Positions 7,850 to 15,776 of a stretch of 36,926 nt of DNA are shown one piece after another. The first letter of the stretch is position 1. Each line of letters begins with the position of its first letter. Made by a program: the position numbers and the translations under genes. Below the pieces are notes generated by a model. The model saw only the letters and a list, made by a program, of their open reading frames with translations, had not been told where the DNA came from and searched no databases. Source of the stretch: Thermoplasmatota archaeon (GTDB lineage: Archaea > Thermoplasmatota > E2 > DHVEG-1); NCBI GenBank assembly GCA_030619765.1, contig JAUXAU010000028.1, positions 1 through 36,926 of the forward strand. The letters run 5' to 3'.

Positions 7850-7986
7850 TATTTAAATTGTGTATTAATGCAGATAATCGCAAATGAATAGAAACAAAGG
7901 TTTTATAGTTTCATTCGAACCTTTGAAACTTTTTGTTTTCGTTCTTTTGTTATGACTCGGGCAATATCGTCTGAGGAGGTTAAAAA
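7850..7986 (+). promoter_or_regulatory. Promoter and structured leader of the cold-shock gene
   Basis: TATTTAAATTG (7850-7860) is a plausible TATA element and would start a transcript near 7880, leaving a leader of about 105 bases, long for an archaeon. The leader holds CAAAGGTT (7895-7902) paired with AACCTTTG (7918-7925), 8 bp. It also holds GAAAC (7891-7895), GTTTC (7908-7912) and GAAAC (7925-7929), spaced exactly 17 bases apart, so the middle element can pair with either neighbour. These pairings compete or form a pseudoknot. GAGGAGGT (7972-7979) is the ribosome site. The upstream part of this gap (7620-7849) holds only AT-rich promoter-like sequence. Confidence 0.5.
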
Positions 7987-8178
7987 ATGAAAGGAACTGT
8001 CAAATGGTATAATCCAAGAAAAGGATACGGATTCATTGAAGGTGAAGACGGAAAGGATGTCTTTGTCCATCGATCAGCCATACCAAATGGAACATACATC
8101 AATGAAGGAGACAAGGTTGAATACGAGGTCGAGGAATCAGAAAGAGGACCGAACGCAAAAGACATAAAGAAGTTGTAA
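7987..8178 (+). CDS. cspA: Cold-shock domain protein (CspA family)
   Basis: The protein has 63 residues and is a single cold-shock domain covering its whole length. It binds single-stranded RNA or DNA and melts RNA structure. RNP1 is seen as KGYGFIEG (12-19) and RNP2 as VFVHRSAI (25-32), after the family start KGTVKWYN. The ribosome site GAGGAGGT is strong and well spaced. The gene has its own long leader with mutually exclusive pairings, and the next gene along is a prolyl isomerase, another folding helper. Archaeal examples are scattered and are often viewed as acquired from bacteria; that origin is inferred. Confidence 0.93.
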   Translation: MKGTVKWYNPRKGYGFIEGEDGKDVFVHRSAIPNGTYINEGDKVEYEVEESERGPNAKDIKKL

Positions 8179-8230
8179 ACATCTCAATTTTTAGAAGTTA
8201 CAATATAGTGGTAAAATATATCATTTCTTT

Positions 8231-8240
8231 TGATTTTTTT
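8231..8240 (+). terminator. T-tract after the cold-shock gene
   Basis: TGATTTTTTT lies about 55 bases after the cold-shock stop and matches the U-rich signals that end archaeal transcripts. A small hairpin (CCTTTT 8260-8265 with AAAAGG 8269-8274) follows just before the next promoter. Confidence 0.4.
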
Positions 8241-8278
8241 AATTACCACTAAACTCTTTCCTTTTCATAAAAGGAGTT

Positions 8279-8397
8279 ACAAATATTTAAATAGAAATAA
8301 TTAATAGGTCAGTTGAACCAATAAATGGAAGGGATGCATTCCACTACCTAGTGTGTCTCTGTTTTCATAGGTAGGGAAATAAAAAGAAGGAGAGATT
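8279..8397 (+). promoter_or_regulatory. Promoter and leader of the prolyl isomerase gene
   Basis: AATATTTAAATAG (8282-8294) is a TATA-like element. The expected leader of about 80 bases contains CTACCTA (8344-8350) paired with TAGGTAG (8368-8374), a 7-bp stem with a 17-base loop, just ahead of the ribosome site AGAAGGAGAG (8385-8394). The stem ends 11 bases before that site and could influence access to it. Confidence 0.4.
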
Positions 8398-8937
8398 ATG
8401 AAGGTTGTAAAGGATGGAGATAAGGTTAACATATCGTGTGAAGTAAACTTAGAAAATGGTGATCTTTGTTTTAAAAACGAAGAAGAAAAGTACATAGAGA
8501 TAGTCGTTGGAGAAGGAAAGTTCTTTCCAATAGTAGAAAACGAGTTAAAGGACATGGAAGAAGGAGAAACAAAGACGATAACTCTTGAACCGAAGGATGC
8601 TTTTGGCCAATACATAGACGATCTTGTGCTGGAGACTCCAAAGGATGTCTTTCGTTATGATGTAGACTTGGATGTTGGCTCGAGAGTCAAAATAGATGCA
8701 CCTTCAGGAAAAACATACTACGGTACTGTTACAAAACTTACAGAGGAGACTCTTACATTAGATCTTAACCATCCTTTAGCAGGAAAAAAGATTCTGATTA
8801 CAGTAACGGTTGCTTCTATAGAGGAAAATCAACAACCTTCTACTGAGAAAAAACCACGGTTTACATTGAAAAAAACAAAGAAGCCGCAGAAAGTAAAACC
8901 GAAGAGATCTACTGTTAACCCATTAAAGACCAAATAG
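8398..8937 (+). CDS. slyD: FKBP-type prolyl isomerase, SlyD-like, with basic tail
   Basis: This 179-residue cytoplasmic prolyl cis-trans isomerase and chaperone has a split FKBP domain (about 5-70 and 130-145) with [13 protein letters not shown] at the end of the first half. An inserted flap domain (about 75-125) contains the hallmark NHPLAGK. From about 148 on, the tail is strongly basic ([13 protein letters not shown]), where bacterial SlyD has a His/Cys-rich metal-binding tail; a nucleic-acid or ribosome contact is possible. Its last 23 bases overlap the 3' end of purL on the other strand. The start has a good AGGAGAG ribosome site. Confidence 0.9.
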   Translation: MKVVKDGDKVNISCEVNLENGDLCFKNEEEKYIEIVVGEGKFFPIVENELKDMEEGETKTITLEPKDAFGQYIDDLVLETPKDVFRYDVDLDVGSRVKIDAPSGKTYYGTVTKLTEETLTLDLNHPLAGKKILITVTVASIEENQQPSTEKKPRFTLKKTKKPQKVKPKRSTVNPLKTK

Positions 8938-11275
8938 GTTGTTTCCAGTGATTTCTGATATCATCAACGCTAAGGGCAACAACTCTGACATTATTATCAT
9001 GTATAGCAACAGTATTGCCTTTTGTTGACCCGATTTTTTTAAACGGTGTATGATGTTTTATCAGTAGCAATTCAAACTCGCGGTGTTTTTCATGTTTCAC
9101 TTCAAGTATCCATCGAGTATTTGATTCTGAAAATAGCTTGAAATCAGTTCGCAAACCTGGACTGGTTTGTGATAGATCAATCACTGCACCAATGTCACCA
9201 CCTATTGCCATCTCTGAAAGACAGACAGCTATACCACCTTCACTTATGTCGTGACAAGATGCAATATAATTTTTATCTATAGAAGAAAGGATTCCATTCA
9301 TGCAGTTTTTAAGCACTGCTACATCGGTCTTAGGAACGTTTCCACTGTCAATTCCAAAAGCTTTATAATATTCAGAACCGCCCATTTCCTTTTCAGTCTG
9401 TTTTCCTACTAAATAGATAGGGTTTCCTTCGTTTTTGAAATCTGTTGTTATGCATTTTCTAATGTCAGTAGCAATTCCAATTCCTAGTATCTCAGGAGTT
9501 GGTGGAACTGCAGTTTTTATAGATTCATTGTAGAAACTTACATTTCCAGATACAAATGGTAAACAAAGTGCTCTCGCCATATCCCCAAGACCACGACATG
9601 CTTCATAGAATTCACCCATACGCTCAGGTTTCTCAGGGTTTCCAAAATTAAGACAATCAAGGAGTGAGTCAGGTTTGGCACCAACGGCAACAAGATTACG
9701 ACAAACTTCATCAACTGCAGAACAAGCACCCCAATATGGATTACGTTCTATAAAACGAGGGTTAACATCGGCTGTTATTGCTATTCCTCTAAATGAGTTC
9801 TCAAGAGGTTTCAAAACAGATGCATCTCCATGGGATTCAACACCAAGTTTTCCCTGAAGTGGTTTAATGACTGTATTTCCTCGCACCTCATGATCATATT
9901 GTCGAATCACCCATTCCTTTGAGGCAATGTTGGGAGAACTTAGTATTTTTTTTAATGCATCGTTGAGATCAGACATCCTAAAACTTTTTTCTTTTCCCTC
10001 AAGTTCATCTGTTTTTGGTTGAACAAATGGCCGAGTACAACTATCATAAACGGGACCACCGGTTAAAAAATCCATGTCCATCTCAAGAATTTTCTCGTTC
10101 TTGTAGAAAACACGCGTTATTTGTTCTTTTATCACTTTCCCAACAGGAATTGCAGTGACATCCCATTGTTTACAGATATGAAGGACTTTTTCAACGTTTT
10201 CTGGTTTTACAAGAAACATCATACGTTCTTGACTTTCTGAAATCCAGATCTCCCAAGGATGTAATCCTTCTTCTTTCAAAGGAATGTCATCAAGACGGAT
10301 TTCTGCACCAAGGCCTGCAGAATAAGCAAGTTCCCCACAAACACAAGAAAGACCGCCGCCGCCAAAATCTTTTAAACCCTCAAGTAGCCCTTTTTTATTG
10401 CATTCAAGTGTTGCATGAATAACAGGTTCTTTTGTAATTGGATCTCCGACCTGCACGGCAGACCTGCTACTTTCTTCACTTTCATCTGTAAGCTCTGCTG
10501 ATGCAAATGTTACACCGTGAATACCGTCCCGGCCAGTTTTTCCACCGACATAGATATAAACATTTCCAGGGGCTTTTGCTCTGCTATGGATAAATTCATC
10601 CTTCTTCATAATTCCAACACAGCCAACATTAACGAGGCAATTACCGGTATATCCCTCATGGAAATACACCTGACCAGACAATGTAGGGATTCCAATACGG
10701 TTTCCATAGTCCCGAATGCCGTCAACTACTCCCTTAAAAAGATACCGTGGATGTTTTACTCCTTTCGAAAGCCGTTCAAATGGAAGGTTTAAAGGACCGA
10801 AAAACAATGGGTCGATAAATGCGATAGGTTGAGCGCCCATACACACGACGTCTCTCACTATCCCGCCGATACCAGTTGCAGCACCTCCATACGGTTCGAT
10901 AGCAGAAGGGTGGTTATGTGATTCTAATGCAGCGCAATAATAATGATCGTCATCAAATTCTATGACTCCTGCATCTTCACGTGCTACAATTTTCTTTTCT
11001 TCTATACCATAGATATATTTCTGTAATGGAACCTTTGAAGATTTATAACAACAATGCTCAGACCATGCCTGCCCAAGTGCTTGTAATTCAATATCAGTAG
11101 GATTTCTATGTTTGCTTTGGAAATAACCCTTAATACGTTTCATTTCTGTTTTATCAAGTGCAAGACCCATTTTATTGCTTATTTCTTGTAATTGACTATC
11201 AGTTGCAGAAAAAATATCTATTTCATAACAATCAGACACTGCATCCTTTTTTTTAAAAAGACTGTCTAAATCCAC
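8915..11275 (-). CDS. purL: Phosphoribosylformylglycinamidine synthase subunit PurL
   Basis: The 786-residue large subunit of the three-part FGAM synthase converts FGAR, ATP and glutamine-derived ammonia to FGAM in purine synthesis. It carries duplicated AIRS-type halves. The early motif [16 protein letters not shown] and the substrate/ATP signature [21 protein letters not shown] are clear, as are GGGLSC near 300 and [16 protein letters not shown] in the second half. The GTG start at 11275 is chosen for the GGGGAG site 6 bases ahead. purS lies 15 bases upstream, so they are co-transcribed. The glutaminase subunit PurQ is not in the window. Confidence 0.96.
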   Translation of the reverse strand: MDLDSLFKKKDAVSDCYEIDIFSATDSQLQEISNKMGLALDKTEMKRIKGYFQSKHRNPTDIELQALGQAWSEHCCYKSSKVPLQKYIYGIEEKKIVAREDAGVIEFDDDHYYCAALESHNHPSAIEPYGGAATGIGGIVRDVVCMGAQPIAFIDPLFFGPLNLPFERLSKGVKHPRYLFKGVVDGIRDYGNRIGIPTLSGQVYFHEGYTGNCLVNVGCVGIMKKDEFIHSRAKAPGNVYIYVGGKTGRDGIHGVTFASAELTDESEESSRSAVQVGDPITKEPVIHATLECNKKGLLEGLKDFGGGGLSCVCGELAYSAGLGAEIRLDDIPLKEEGLHPWEIWISESQERMMFLVKPENVEKVLHICKQWDVTAIPVGKVIKEQITRVFYKNEKILEMDMDFLTGGPVYDSCTRPFVQPKTDELEGKEKSFRMSDLNDALKKILSSPNIASKEWVIRQYDHEVRGNTVIKPLQGKLGVESHGDASVLKPLENSFRGIAITADVNPRFIERNPYWGACSAVDEVCRNLVAVGAKPDSLLDCLNFGNPEKPERMGEFYEACRGLGDMARALCLPFVSGNVSFYNESIKTAVPPTPEILGIGIATDIRKCITTDFKNEGNPIYLVGKQTEKEMGGSEYYKAFGIDSGNVPKTDVAVLKNCMNGILSSIDKNYIASCHDISEGGIAVCLSEMAIGGDIGAVIDLSQTSPGLRTDFKLFSESNTRWILEVKHEKHREFELLLIKHHTPFKKIGSTKGNTVAIHDNNVRVVALSVDDIRNHWKQPIWSLMG

Positions 11276-11290
11276 CTATACTCCCCAATA

Positions 11291-11539
11291 TTATTTTTCT
11301 TCAATTTTTATCTCATAATTATGAATCACTGGATTGGTAAGCAAGCGCTGGCACATTTGTTCAACATCTTTTTTTACTTTATTTTTGTCTTTACCGTCTA
11401 TTAAGAGATCAAAGGTTCTAATTGTTTTAGCGTCCATAACCTTATCAAAACCAAGCAAATGTAATGCCTTGAGCGTATTTGCTCCTTCAGGATCTGAAAC
11501 GCCTTTTTTAAGCATAATTGTTACTTTTGCTTCAAACAT
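11291..11539 (-). CDS. purS: FGAM synthase subunit PurS
   Basis: This 82-residue small protein bridges PurL and PurQ in the FGAM synthase complex and helps ammonia pass between active sites. The family start FEAKVTIMLKKGVSDPEGANTLKALHLLGF is unmistakable and the length is typical. It is directly followed by purL and preceded, 49 bases away, by the UPF0200 kinase gene, so the three likely share a transcript. Confidence 0.95.
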   Translation of the reverse strand: MFEAKVTIMLKKGVSDPEGANTLKALHLLGFDKVMDAKTIRTFDLLIDGKDKNKVKKDVEQMCQRLLTNPVIHNYEIKIEEK

Positions 11540-11588
11540 TATAATCTGTGCGCAAAATCTCAGAATGTATAGATTAAGTTATCGCTTT

Positions 11589-12131
11589 TCAGAGTTTTTG
11601 TAAAAACTCTTTAACCCGCCTTCGAAATTCATCAATATTTCCCTCATTGGAAATAACAATATCAGCCGATGCAATGACATCACCAATGCCCCACCGTAAC
11701 TCTCTTTTGTCTCGTTCTCCTATATTTTTTATATCGTTGCTGTCATCTTTTCTTCCACGGGATAGAGCGCGTTTTTTTCTTAATTCATCAGGGGCATCGA
11801 TAGCGATAACGACAAAATCGCTGCTTAATTCTTTTTTGAAAAGATTAATCTCTTCAATATTGCGTATTCCATCAACAACAATATAATCTGTTTTGTTTAG
11901 TGATTTAATCTCATCAACTGTTCTTCGTGCCCAGATATCCTTACCGTATTTATCACGCATGCTATTGGCTACTTCGCCTACATTTTTGTCATTCAGTTCT
12001 AGTCCTTGATTTTTTGTCTCCGCCCAAATCATATCTCCCATTCTGATTACTTGGATTCCTTTGTCTTTTGCAATGCATACAGCTTCTGATTTTCCTGAGC
12101 ATGGCATTCCTGTAAATGCTACTATTTTCAT
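11589..12131 (-). CDS. UPF0200 family P-loop kinase-like protein
   Basis: This 180-residue P-loop NTPase belongs to the archaeal UPF0200 family (AAA, adenylate/dephospho-CoA kinase-like fold). It has Walker A GMPCSGKS (8-15), IRMGDMIW near 30, VVDGIRNIEEI in the middle, the lid-like RALSRGRKDD, and IGERDKRELRWGIGDVI toward the end. The ATG at 12131 gives the family-type start MKIVAFTG; an upstream in-frame start would add 7 residues. It begins 27 bases after the tRNA-Leu gene and leads into purS. The substrate of the family is not settled; nucleotide or small-metabolite phosphorylation is inferred. Confidence 0.85.
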   Translation of the reverse strand: MKIVAFTGMPCSGKSEAVCIAKDKGIQVIRMGDMIWAETKNQGLELNDKNVGEVANSMRDKYGKDIWARRTVDEIKSLNKTDYIVVDGIRNIEEINLFKKELSSDFVVIAIDAPDELRKKRALSRGRKDDSNDIKNIGERDKRELRWGIGDVIASADIVISNEGNIDEFRRRVKEFLQKL

Positions 12132-12157
12132 CTTTTCACAACTAGCATACAAATTAG

Positions 12158-12302
12158 TGCAGGGGGAGCGATTCGAACGCTCGAAGACCTACGTCACAGG
12201 GTCTCTTAGTGTTAAGGTTGCTAATTCTGATGTTCTATTCGTTTTATCCAAACCTATAAGCACACCTAAGCCCTGCCCCTTTGACCGCTCGGGTACCCCT
12301 GC
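12158..12302 (-). tRNA. tRNA-Leu (anticodon UAG) with intron
   Basis: On the minus strand GCAGGGG (12296-12302) pairs with CCCCTGC (12159-12165), followed by discriminator A. The D-arm CCCGAGCGGTCAAAGGGG, a long variable arm TGACGTAGGTCTTCG and T-arm GAGCG-TTCGAAT-CGCTC are all class II tRNA-Leu. The anticodon stem CAGGG/CCCTG closes loop CTTAGGA, anticodon UAG, after removal of a 62-base intron. The mature length is 83 bases and CCA is not encoded. Confidence 0.93.
12203..12264 (-). other. tRNA-Leu intron at position 37/38
   Basis: This 62-base stretch separates CAGGGCTTAGG from ACCCTG in the anticodon arm. Near its 3' end CTAAG can pair with CTTAG of the anticodon loop, giving the bulge-helix-bulge arrangement cut by archaeal tRNA splicing endonuclease. 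The position 37/38 is the canonical archaeal intron site. Confidence 0.85.
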
Positions 12303-12367
12303 AATTTGGGAAGCACTAATGTACATAACACTCAAAAATCTTTTTGAATAATTTTTTTTAATCTGAT

Positions 12368-12583
12368 TTATTCTTTCCTTCCTTTGACAAGAATACGTTC
12401 GCCATATTTTGTATAGCAATTAGAACAAAATTTACGTGCAATGAGTGAATGAATATGTTCTTCTACTCCTTCTTCCAAATAATAAATCTCATCTGGAGCT
12501 ATCTTACTGTCGCAATAAGTACAAACAGCAGGAAATTTTGATTGTTTTTTAACCAAACGGGTTTCAATTTGATTTTCTATCAT
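12368..12583 (-). CDS. Small zinc-ribbon-like protein
   Basis: This 71-residue protein has two CxxC pairs (Cys21/Cys24 in CTYC and Cys53/Cys56 in CSNC) about 29 residues apart, the pattern of a zinc ribbon or treble-clef-type knuckle. The stretch between them, DEIYYLEEGVEEHIHSLIARKFC, contains two His residues. It resembles small archaeal proteins of unknown role that may bind RNA or DNA. It is upstream of, and on the same strand as, tRNA-Leu and the UPF0200 kinase, and divergent from the initiator tRNA. Confidence 0.7.
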   Translation of the reverse strand: MIENQIETRLVKKQSKFPAVCTYCDSKIAPDEIYYLEEGVEEHIHSLIARKFCSNCYTKYGERILVKGRKE

Positions 12584-12667
12584 TTACTCCTCAATCCATC
12601 ATTTATCTGGGTCTTTATAATCTTTTTCTTTCTCTAATCTTTACTCGATAACATTTATAAAGGAAGT

Positions 12668-12678
12668 CTTTATATTAC
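12668..12678 (+). promoter_or_regulatory. TATA element of the initiator tRNA
   Basis: CTTTATATTAC lies about 27-37 bases before the first tRNA base at 12705, the usual archaeal promoter distance for a tRNA gene. Confidence 0.5.
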
Positions 12679-12704
12679 AAAAAATCTCAGATATTTTAGT
12701 TTAT

Positions 12705-12779
12705 AGCGGGGTGGGGTAGTCAGGAAATCCCGACGGGCCCATAACCCGTAGATCAATGGTTCAAATCCATTCCCCGCTA
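12705..12779 (+). tRNA. Initiator tRNA-Met (anticodon CAU)
   Basis: AGCGGGG (12705-12711) pairs with CCCCGCT (12772-12778), followed by discriminator A. The T-arm is AATGG-TTCAAAT-CCATT. The anticodon arm ACGGG-CCCATAA-CCCGT has three consecutive G:C pairs next to the loop, and the first pair is A1:U72; both are marks of the archaeal initiator rather than the elongator tRNA. There is no intron, and CCA is not encoded. Confidence 0.93.
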
Positions 12780-12780
12780 C

Positions 12781-12786
12781 TTTTTT
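12781..12786 (+). terminator. T-run after the initiator tRNA
   Basis: Six T in a row start two bases after the tRNA end, as is usual for archaeal tRNA transcript ends. Confidence 0.5.
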
Positions 12787-12835
12787 CTCATTTTAGCACC
12801 AGATTTATAAACCCAGAATTTTTCTCCATAATCTT

Positions 12836-13576
12836 GTGAAAAGTGGTTATAAAGAGAGATTTTGGGAAATTGATTTCATACGCGGAATAGCAATCGTTAT
12901 GGTGATTTTTTTTCATATTCTTATCGATCTCAACTTTTTTAATATCTATAAAATTAATGTCTTTTCAGGTGTTACGTTACCCATTGCATACGCTGCCGCC
13001 ACGACATTCTTATTACTCGTCGGTATATCATTGACACTGAAGTTTTCAAAAATTAAGTATACTCTATCAAAAAAAGAGGGGCAATTGAAAATCATTCTCA
13101 GTGGATTGAAAATTTTTGGAATCGGGCTTTTGATCACTCTAGGTACATGGCTTTATTTAGATAAAGGTTTCATTATCTTTGGGGTACTTCATTGCATTGG
13201 CATATCAATCATTTTATCCATTCCTTTTCTAACATTTCGTGTACAAAATCTCGTTTTAGGATCGGTGTTTATTTTCCTTGGACTCATCCTCAAATCGTTC
13301 ACAGTTGATTTTTACTGGTTGGCGTGGTTAGGATTCAAACCAATCGCTTTTTACACCGTTGATTATTATCCTCTGTTACCTTGGTTTGGTGTTGTATTAA
13401 TTGGCATATTCTTAGGAAACAGTTTGTATCCAGAAGGTAAAAGAAGATATGCTGTAAAAGATCGTTCAACGGTAAAAATCCTAAGTTTTTCCTGTTTTCT
13501 AGGAAGACATACCTTGATTATTTATCTCGTTCATCAACCAATAATAGTAGGAATTATCCATATCCTATTCCTATGA
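12836..13576 (+). CDS. DUF1624 membrane protein (acyltransferase-like)
   Basis: This 246-residue protein with about seven or eight membrane spans belongs to the DUF1624 family, related to YeiB and heparan-alpha-glucosaminide N-acetyltransferase. The opening RFWEIDFIRGIAIVMVIFFHILIDL with its charged ID.IRG and His in the first span is the family signature, and another His-rich region closes the protein (LGRHTLIIYLVHQPI). A role in moving an acyl group across the membrane onto a sugar or glycan is inferred. The start is GTG; ATTTATAAAC (12802-12811) is a TATA about 25 bases upstream, so the mRNA is probably leaderless. Confidence 0.85.
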   Translation: MKSGYKERFWEIDFIRGIAIVMVIFFHILIDLNFFNIYKINVFSGVTLPIAYAAATTFLLLVGISLTLKFSKIKYTLSKKEGQLKIILSGLKIFGIGLLITLGTWLYLDKGFIIFGVLHCIGISIILSIPFLTFRVQNLVLGSVFIFLGLILKSFTVDFYWLAWLGFKPIAFYTVDYYPLLPWFGVVLIGIFLGNSLYPEGKRRYAVKDRSTVKILSFSCFLGRHTLIIYLVHQPIIVGIIHILFL

Positions 13577-13580
13577 ATTT

Positions 13581-14606
13581 TCAATAGCTCAATCCTAGTC
13601 TGGGAACTTCAACACCGCTTCCTTCCTCAATCCTCCCAACAACTTTGATGTCAACAGAAACATATTTGTTAAGAATCTTGAATGTATTATCAACGTCTTT
13701 CTCTGATACAATCACAGCAAATCCCATTCCCATGTTAAACGTTTGATACATTTCTTTGTCGTCTATGTTGCCCTGTTTTTGGAGAAAAGTAAAGATAGGC
13801 TGCGGTTCAAAGGGATCTTCAATAACAAACTTTACGTTTTTGTTTAGTCTCGGAAGATTTCGCAATCCTCCACCAGTTATATGTGCCAAACCATGCACTT
13901 TTATTTTTTTCAATAGTTCCACTATTTCCTTTACATATATTCTTGTTGGTGTAAGCAGGACTTCACCAATTGTTTTATCTGGATATGATCCATTAGGAAA
14001 TTTATCTTTATAAGATAGGTTAGAAAATTCTATAACTTTTCTCGCAAGTGTATATCCATTAGAGTGGATGCCGCTACTCTCTAGACCGATAACGACGTCA
14101 CCGGAGACAATTTTTTCACCTGTTATGATATCGTCTTTTTTAACGTAGGCAAGACAGGTTCCTGCGAGATCAAAACCGTTAACAATCTCAGGCAATGAGG
14201 CTGTTTCACCACCAATAATTGAAATGTTAGATAATTCTGCACCTTTTTCCAGACCTTTTCCAAGTTCTTTTGTTATTTTTGGTTTCGGGTCATCTATTGC
14301 TAAATAATCAACAAAAGCGAGAGGTTCTGCTCCTACACATATAGCATCATTGACGTTCATAGCTATACAATCAATACCTATCGTGTCCCATATCTTTAGT
14401 TCAGAGGCAATCTCCACTTTGCTACCAACACCATCGGTGCATAACACAAGCGCATAATCACCAAATTCTATCATTCCTGCATAGTGCCCGCCAAGAGGTC
14501 TACCGATTCCTTTCCTTTGAGATTTGATACTTGAAAGTATTCCTTTTATTGCTTGTTCTTCCTTTTCAATGTCAACTCCACTTTCCCGATATGTCATTTT
14601 CTTCAA
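13581..14606 (-). CDS. purM: AIR synthetase PurM
   Basis: Phosphoribosylformylglycinamidine cyclo-ligase (341 residues) converts FGAM and ATP to aminoimidazole ribonucleotide (AIR). Family marks are YRESGVDIEKEEQ at the start, LCTDGVGSKVEIA near 55, and MNVNDAICVGAEPLAFVDYLA near 85. IGGETASLPEIV lies near 135 and GSGVEVPRLG near the end. TTG at 14606 has a well-spaced GAGG; ATG at 14597 is an alternative three codons in. It faces a divergent thiL. AIR is also the precursor of the thiamine pyrimidine, so the pair sits at a metabolic branch. Confidence 0.95.
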   Translation of the reverse strand: MKKMTYRESGVDIEKEEQAIKGILSSIKSQRKGIGRPLGGHYAGMIEFGDYALVLCTDGVGSKVEIASELKIWDTIGIDCIAMNVNDAICVGAEPLAFVDYLAIDDPKPKITKELGKGLEKGAELSNISIIGGETASLPEIVNGFDLAGTCLAYVKKDDIITGEKIVSGDVVIGLESSGIHSNGYTLARKVIEFSNLSYKDKFPNGSYPDKTIGEVLLTPTRIYVKEIVELLKKIKVHGLAHITGGGLRNLPRLNKNVKFVIEDPFEPQPIFTFLQKQGNIDDKEMYQTFNMGMGFAVIVSEKDVDNTFKILNKYVSVDIKVVGRIEEGSGVEVPRLGLSY

Positions 14607-14685
14607 GATATCGCCTCGTTATTAATTCGCGAAAGCACCATGGCCGTGATAAACTTTTTGAATAAAGATGTTCTTGCAGCTTATT

Positions 14686-15672
14686 GTGAAGAAACTTTCG
14701 GAGTTAGGAGAAAGAGGGGCTATACGTCTTATTTCTAACATATTATCTAGAGGAGATGTTGCGGTTGGCATTGGTGACGATTGTGCTGCTTTCGAGTTTG
14801 GAGAGGAATATTTACTAGTTACTACAGATATGATTTCACAAAAAACTCATATACCGAAGGAGATGACACCATTTCAATTAGGATGGTTTATTGTTGCAAT
14901 TAATCTTAGCGATATAGCCGCAAAAGGAGGGGCACCCCTAGGGCTGGTTTTATCTTTTGGATTGCCAAAAGAAACAACAGAGTCTTTTCTAAAGGAGCTG
15001 ACAAAAGGAGCAGATAGTTGTGCAACAACATTTGATACAACTATTGTTGGCGGCGATATGAAAGAAACGGATATCGTTACTATCTGTGGAACAGCTTTTG
15101 GTGTTGTTAAAAAAGAAAAATTTATGCCGCGGATAGGAAGTAGACCAGGAGATATTATTGCCGTAACTGGCACATTGGGAAAAGCAGGTGCAGGGTACTA
15201 TAATTTAAAAAATAAAACCCTAGACAGTGACCTATCTAAGCCTTTATTGGAACCAACGCCAAAATTAAAAGAGGGAAAACTGCTGGCAAGACAAAAATGT
15301 GTAACATCTTGTATGGATATATCTGACGGTTTATCTTCTTCCTTGTACCAACTTCAAGAATTAAATAATGTGGGTTTTGAAATAGACCTTGATAACATAC
15401 CTATATCACCGGAATTGATTCAACTTCAAAGTGAGCAGAGTGGTTTGGATATTTACGACATAGCATTGCATTTTGGTGGAGACTATGAACTTTTAGTTAC
15501 TATTCCGACACATAAATTTGAAAAAGCAAAAGGAGCACTGAAGAAAAATGATACAGATATTATAGCCATTGGTGAGGTTACAATAAAAAAAGAAATTATT
15601 ATTAATGATGGTAGAGTCAAAAAAACACTTGAAAACAAGGGCTATGAACATTTTACGAACCATGCCTTTTGA
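14686..15672 (+). CDS. thiL: Thiamine-monophosphate kinase ThiL
   Basis: This enzyme of about 328 residues phosphorylates thiamine monophosphate to the active pyrophosphate. It starts VKKLSELGERGAI, the usual ThiL start, at GTG 14686; an ATG at 14668 would add six residues that do not match the family. The motifs IGDDCAAF, TTDMISQKTHIP, AINLSDIAAKGG (metal/ATP site), TIVGGDM, VTGTLGKAGAG and CMDISDGLSSSL follow in family order. It belongs to the same AIRS/PurM superfamily as its divergent neighbour. No ribosome site is evident, so it may be leaderless. Confidence 0.93.
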   Translation: MKKLSELGERGAIRLISNILSRGDVAVGIGDDCAAFEFGEEYLLVTTDMISQKTHIPKEMTPFQLGWFIVAINLSDIAAKGGAPLGLVLSFGLPKETTESFLKELTKGADSCATTFDTTIVGGDMKETDIVTICGTAFGVVKKEKFMPRIGSRPGDIIAVTGTLGKAGAGYYNLKNKTLDSDLSKPLLEPTPKLKEGKLLARQKCVTSCMDISDGLSSSLYQLQELNNVGFEIDLDNIPISPELIQLQSEQSGLDIYDIALHFGGDYELLVTIPTHKFEKAKGALKKNDTDIIAIGEVTIKKEIIINDGRVKKTLENKGYEHFTNHAF

Positions 15673-15776
15673 AGTTTTTTAAGATCCATGTATAAATTTG
15701 GAATTTTGTAAATATGGGTAATAATTGTTAAGCAAATGTTTTAAAGGGTTGGAAACAACATATAATATGGAGCATA

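Noticed and set aside
7759-7887. Possible 42-residue gene ahead of the cold-shock gene
   Set aside because: No ribosome site is seen, and the likely TATA box of the cold-shock gene lies inside it. The composition is that of AT-rich spacer.
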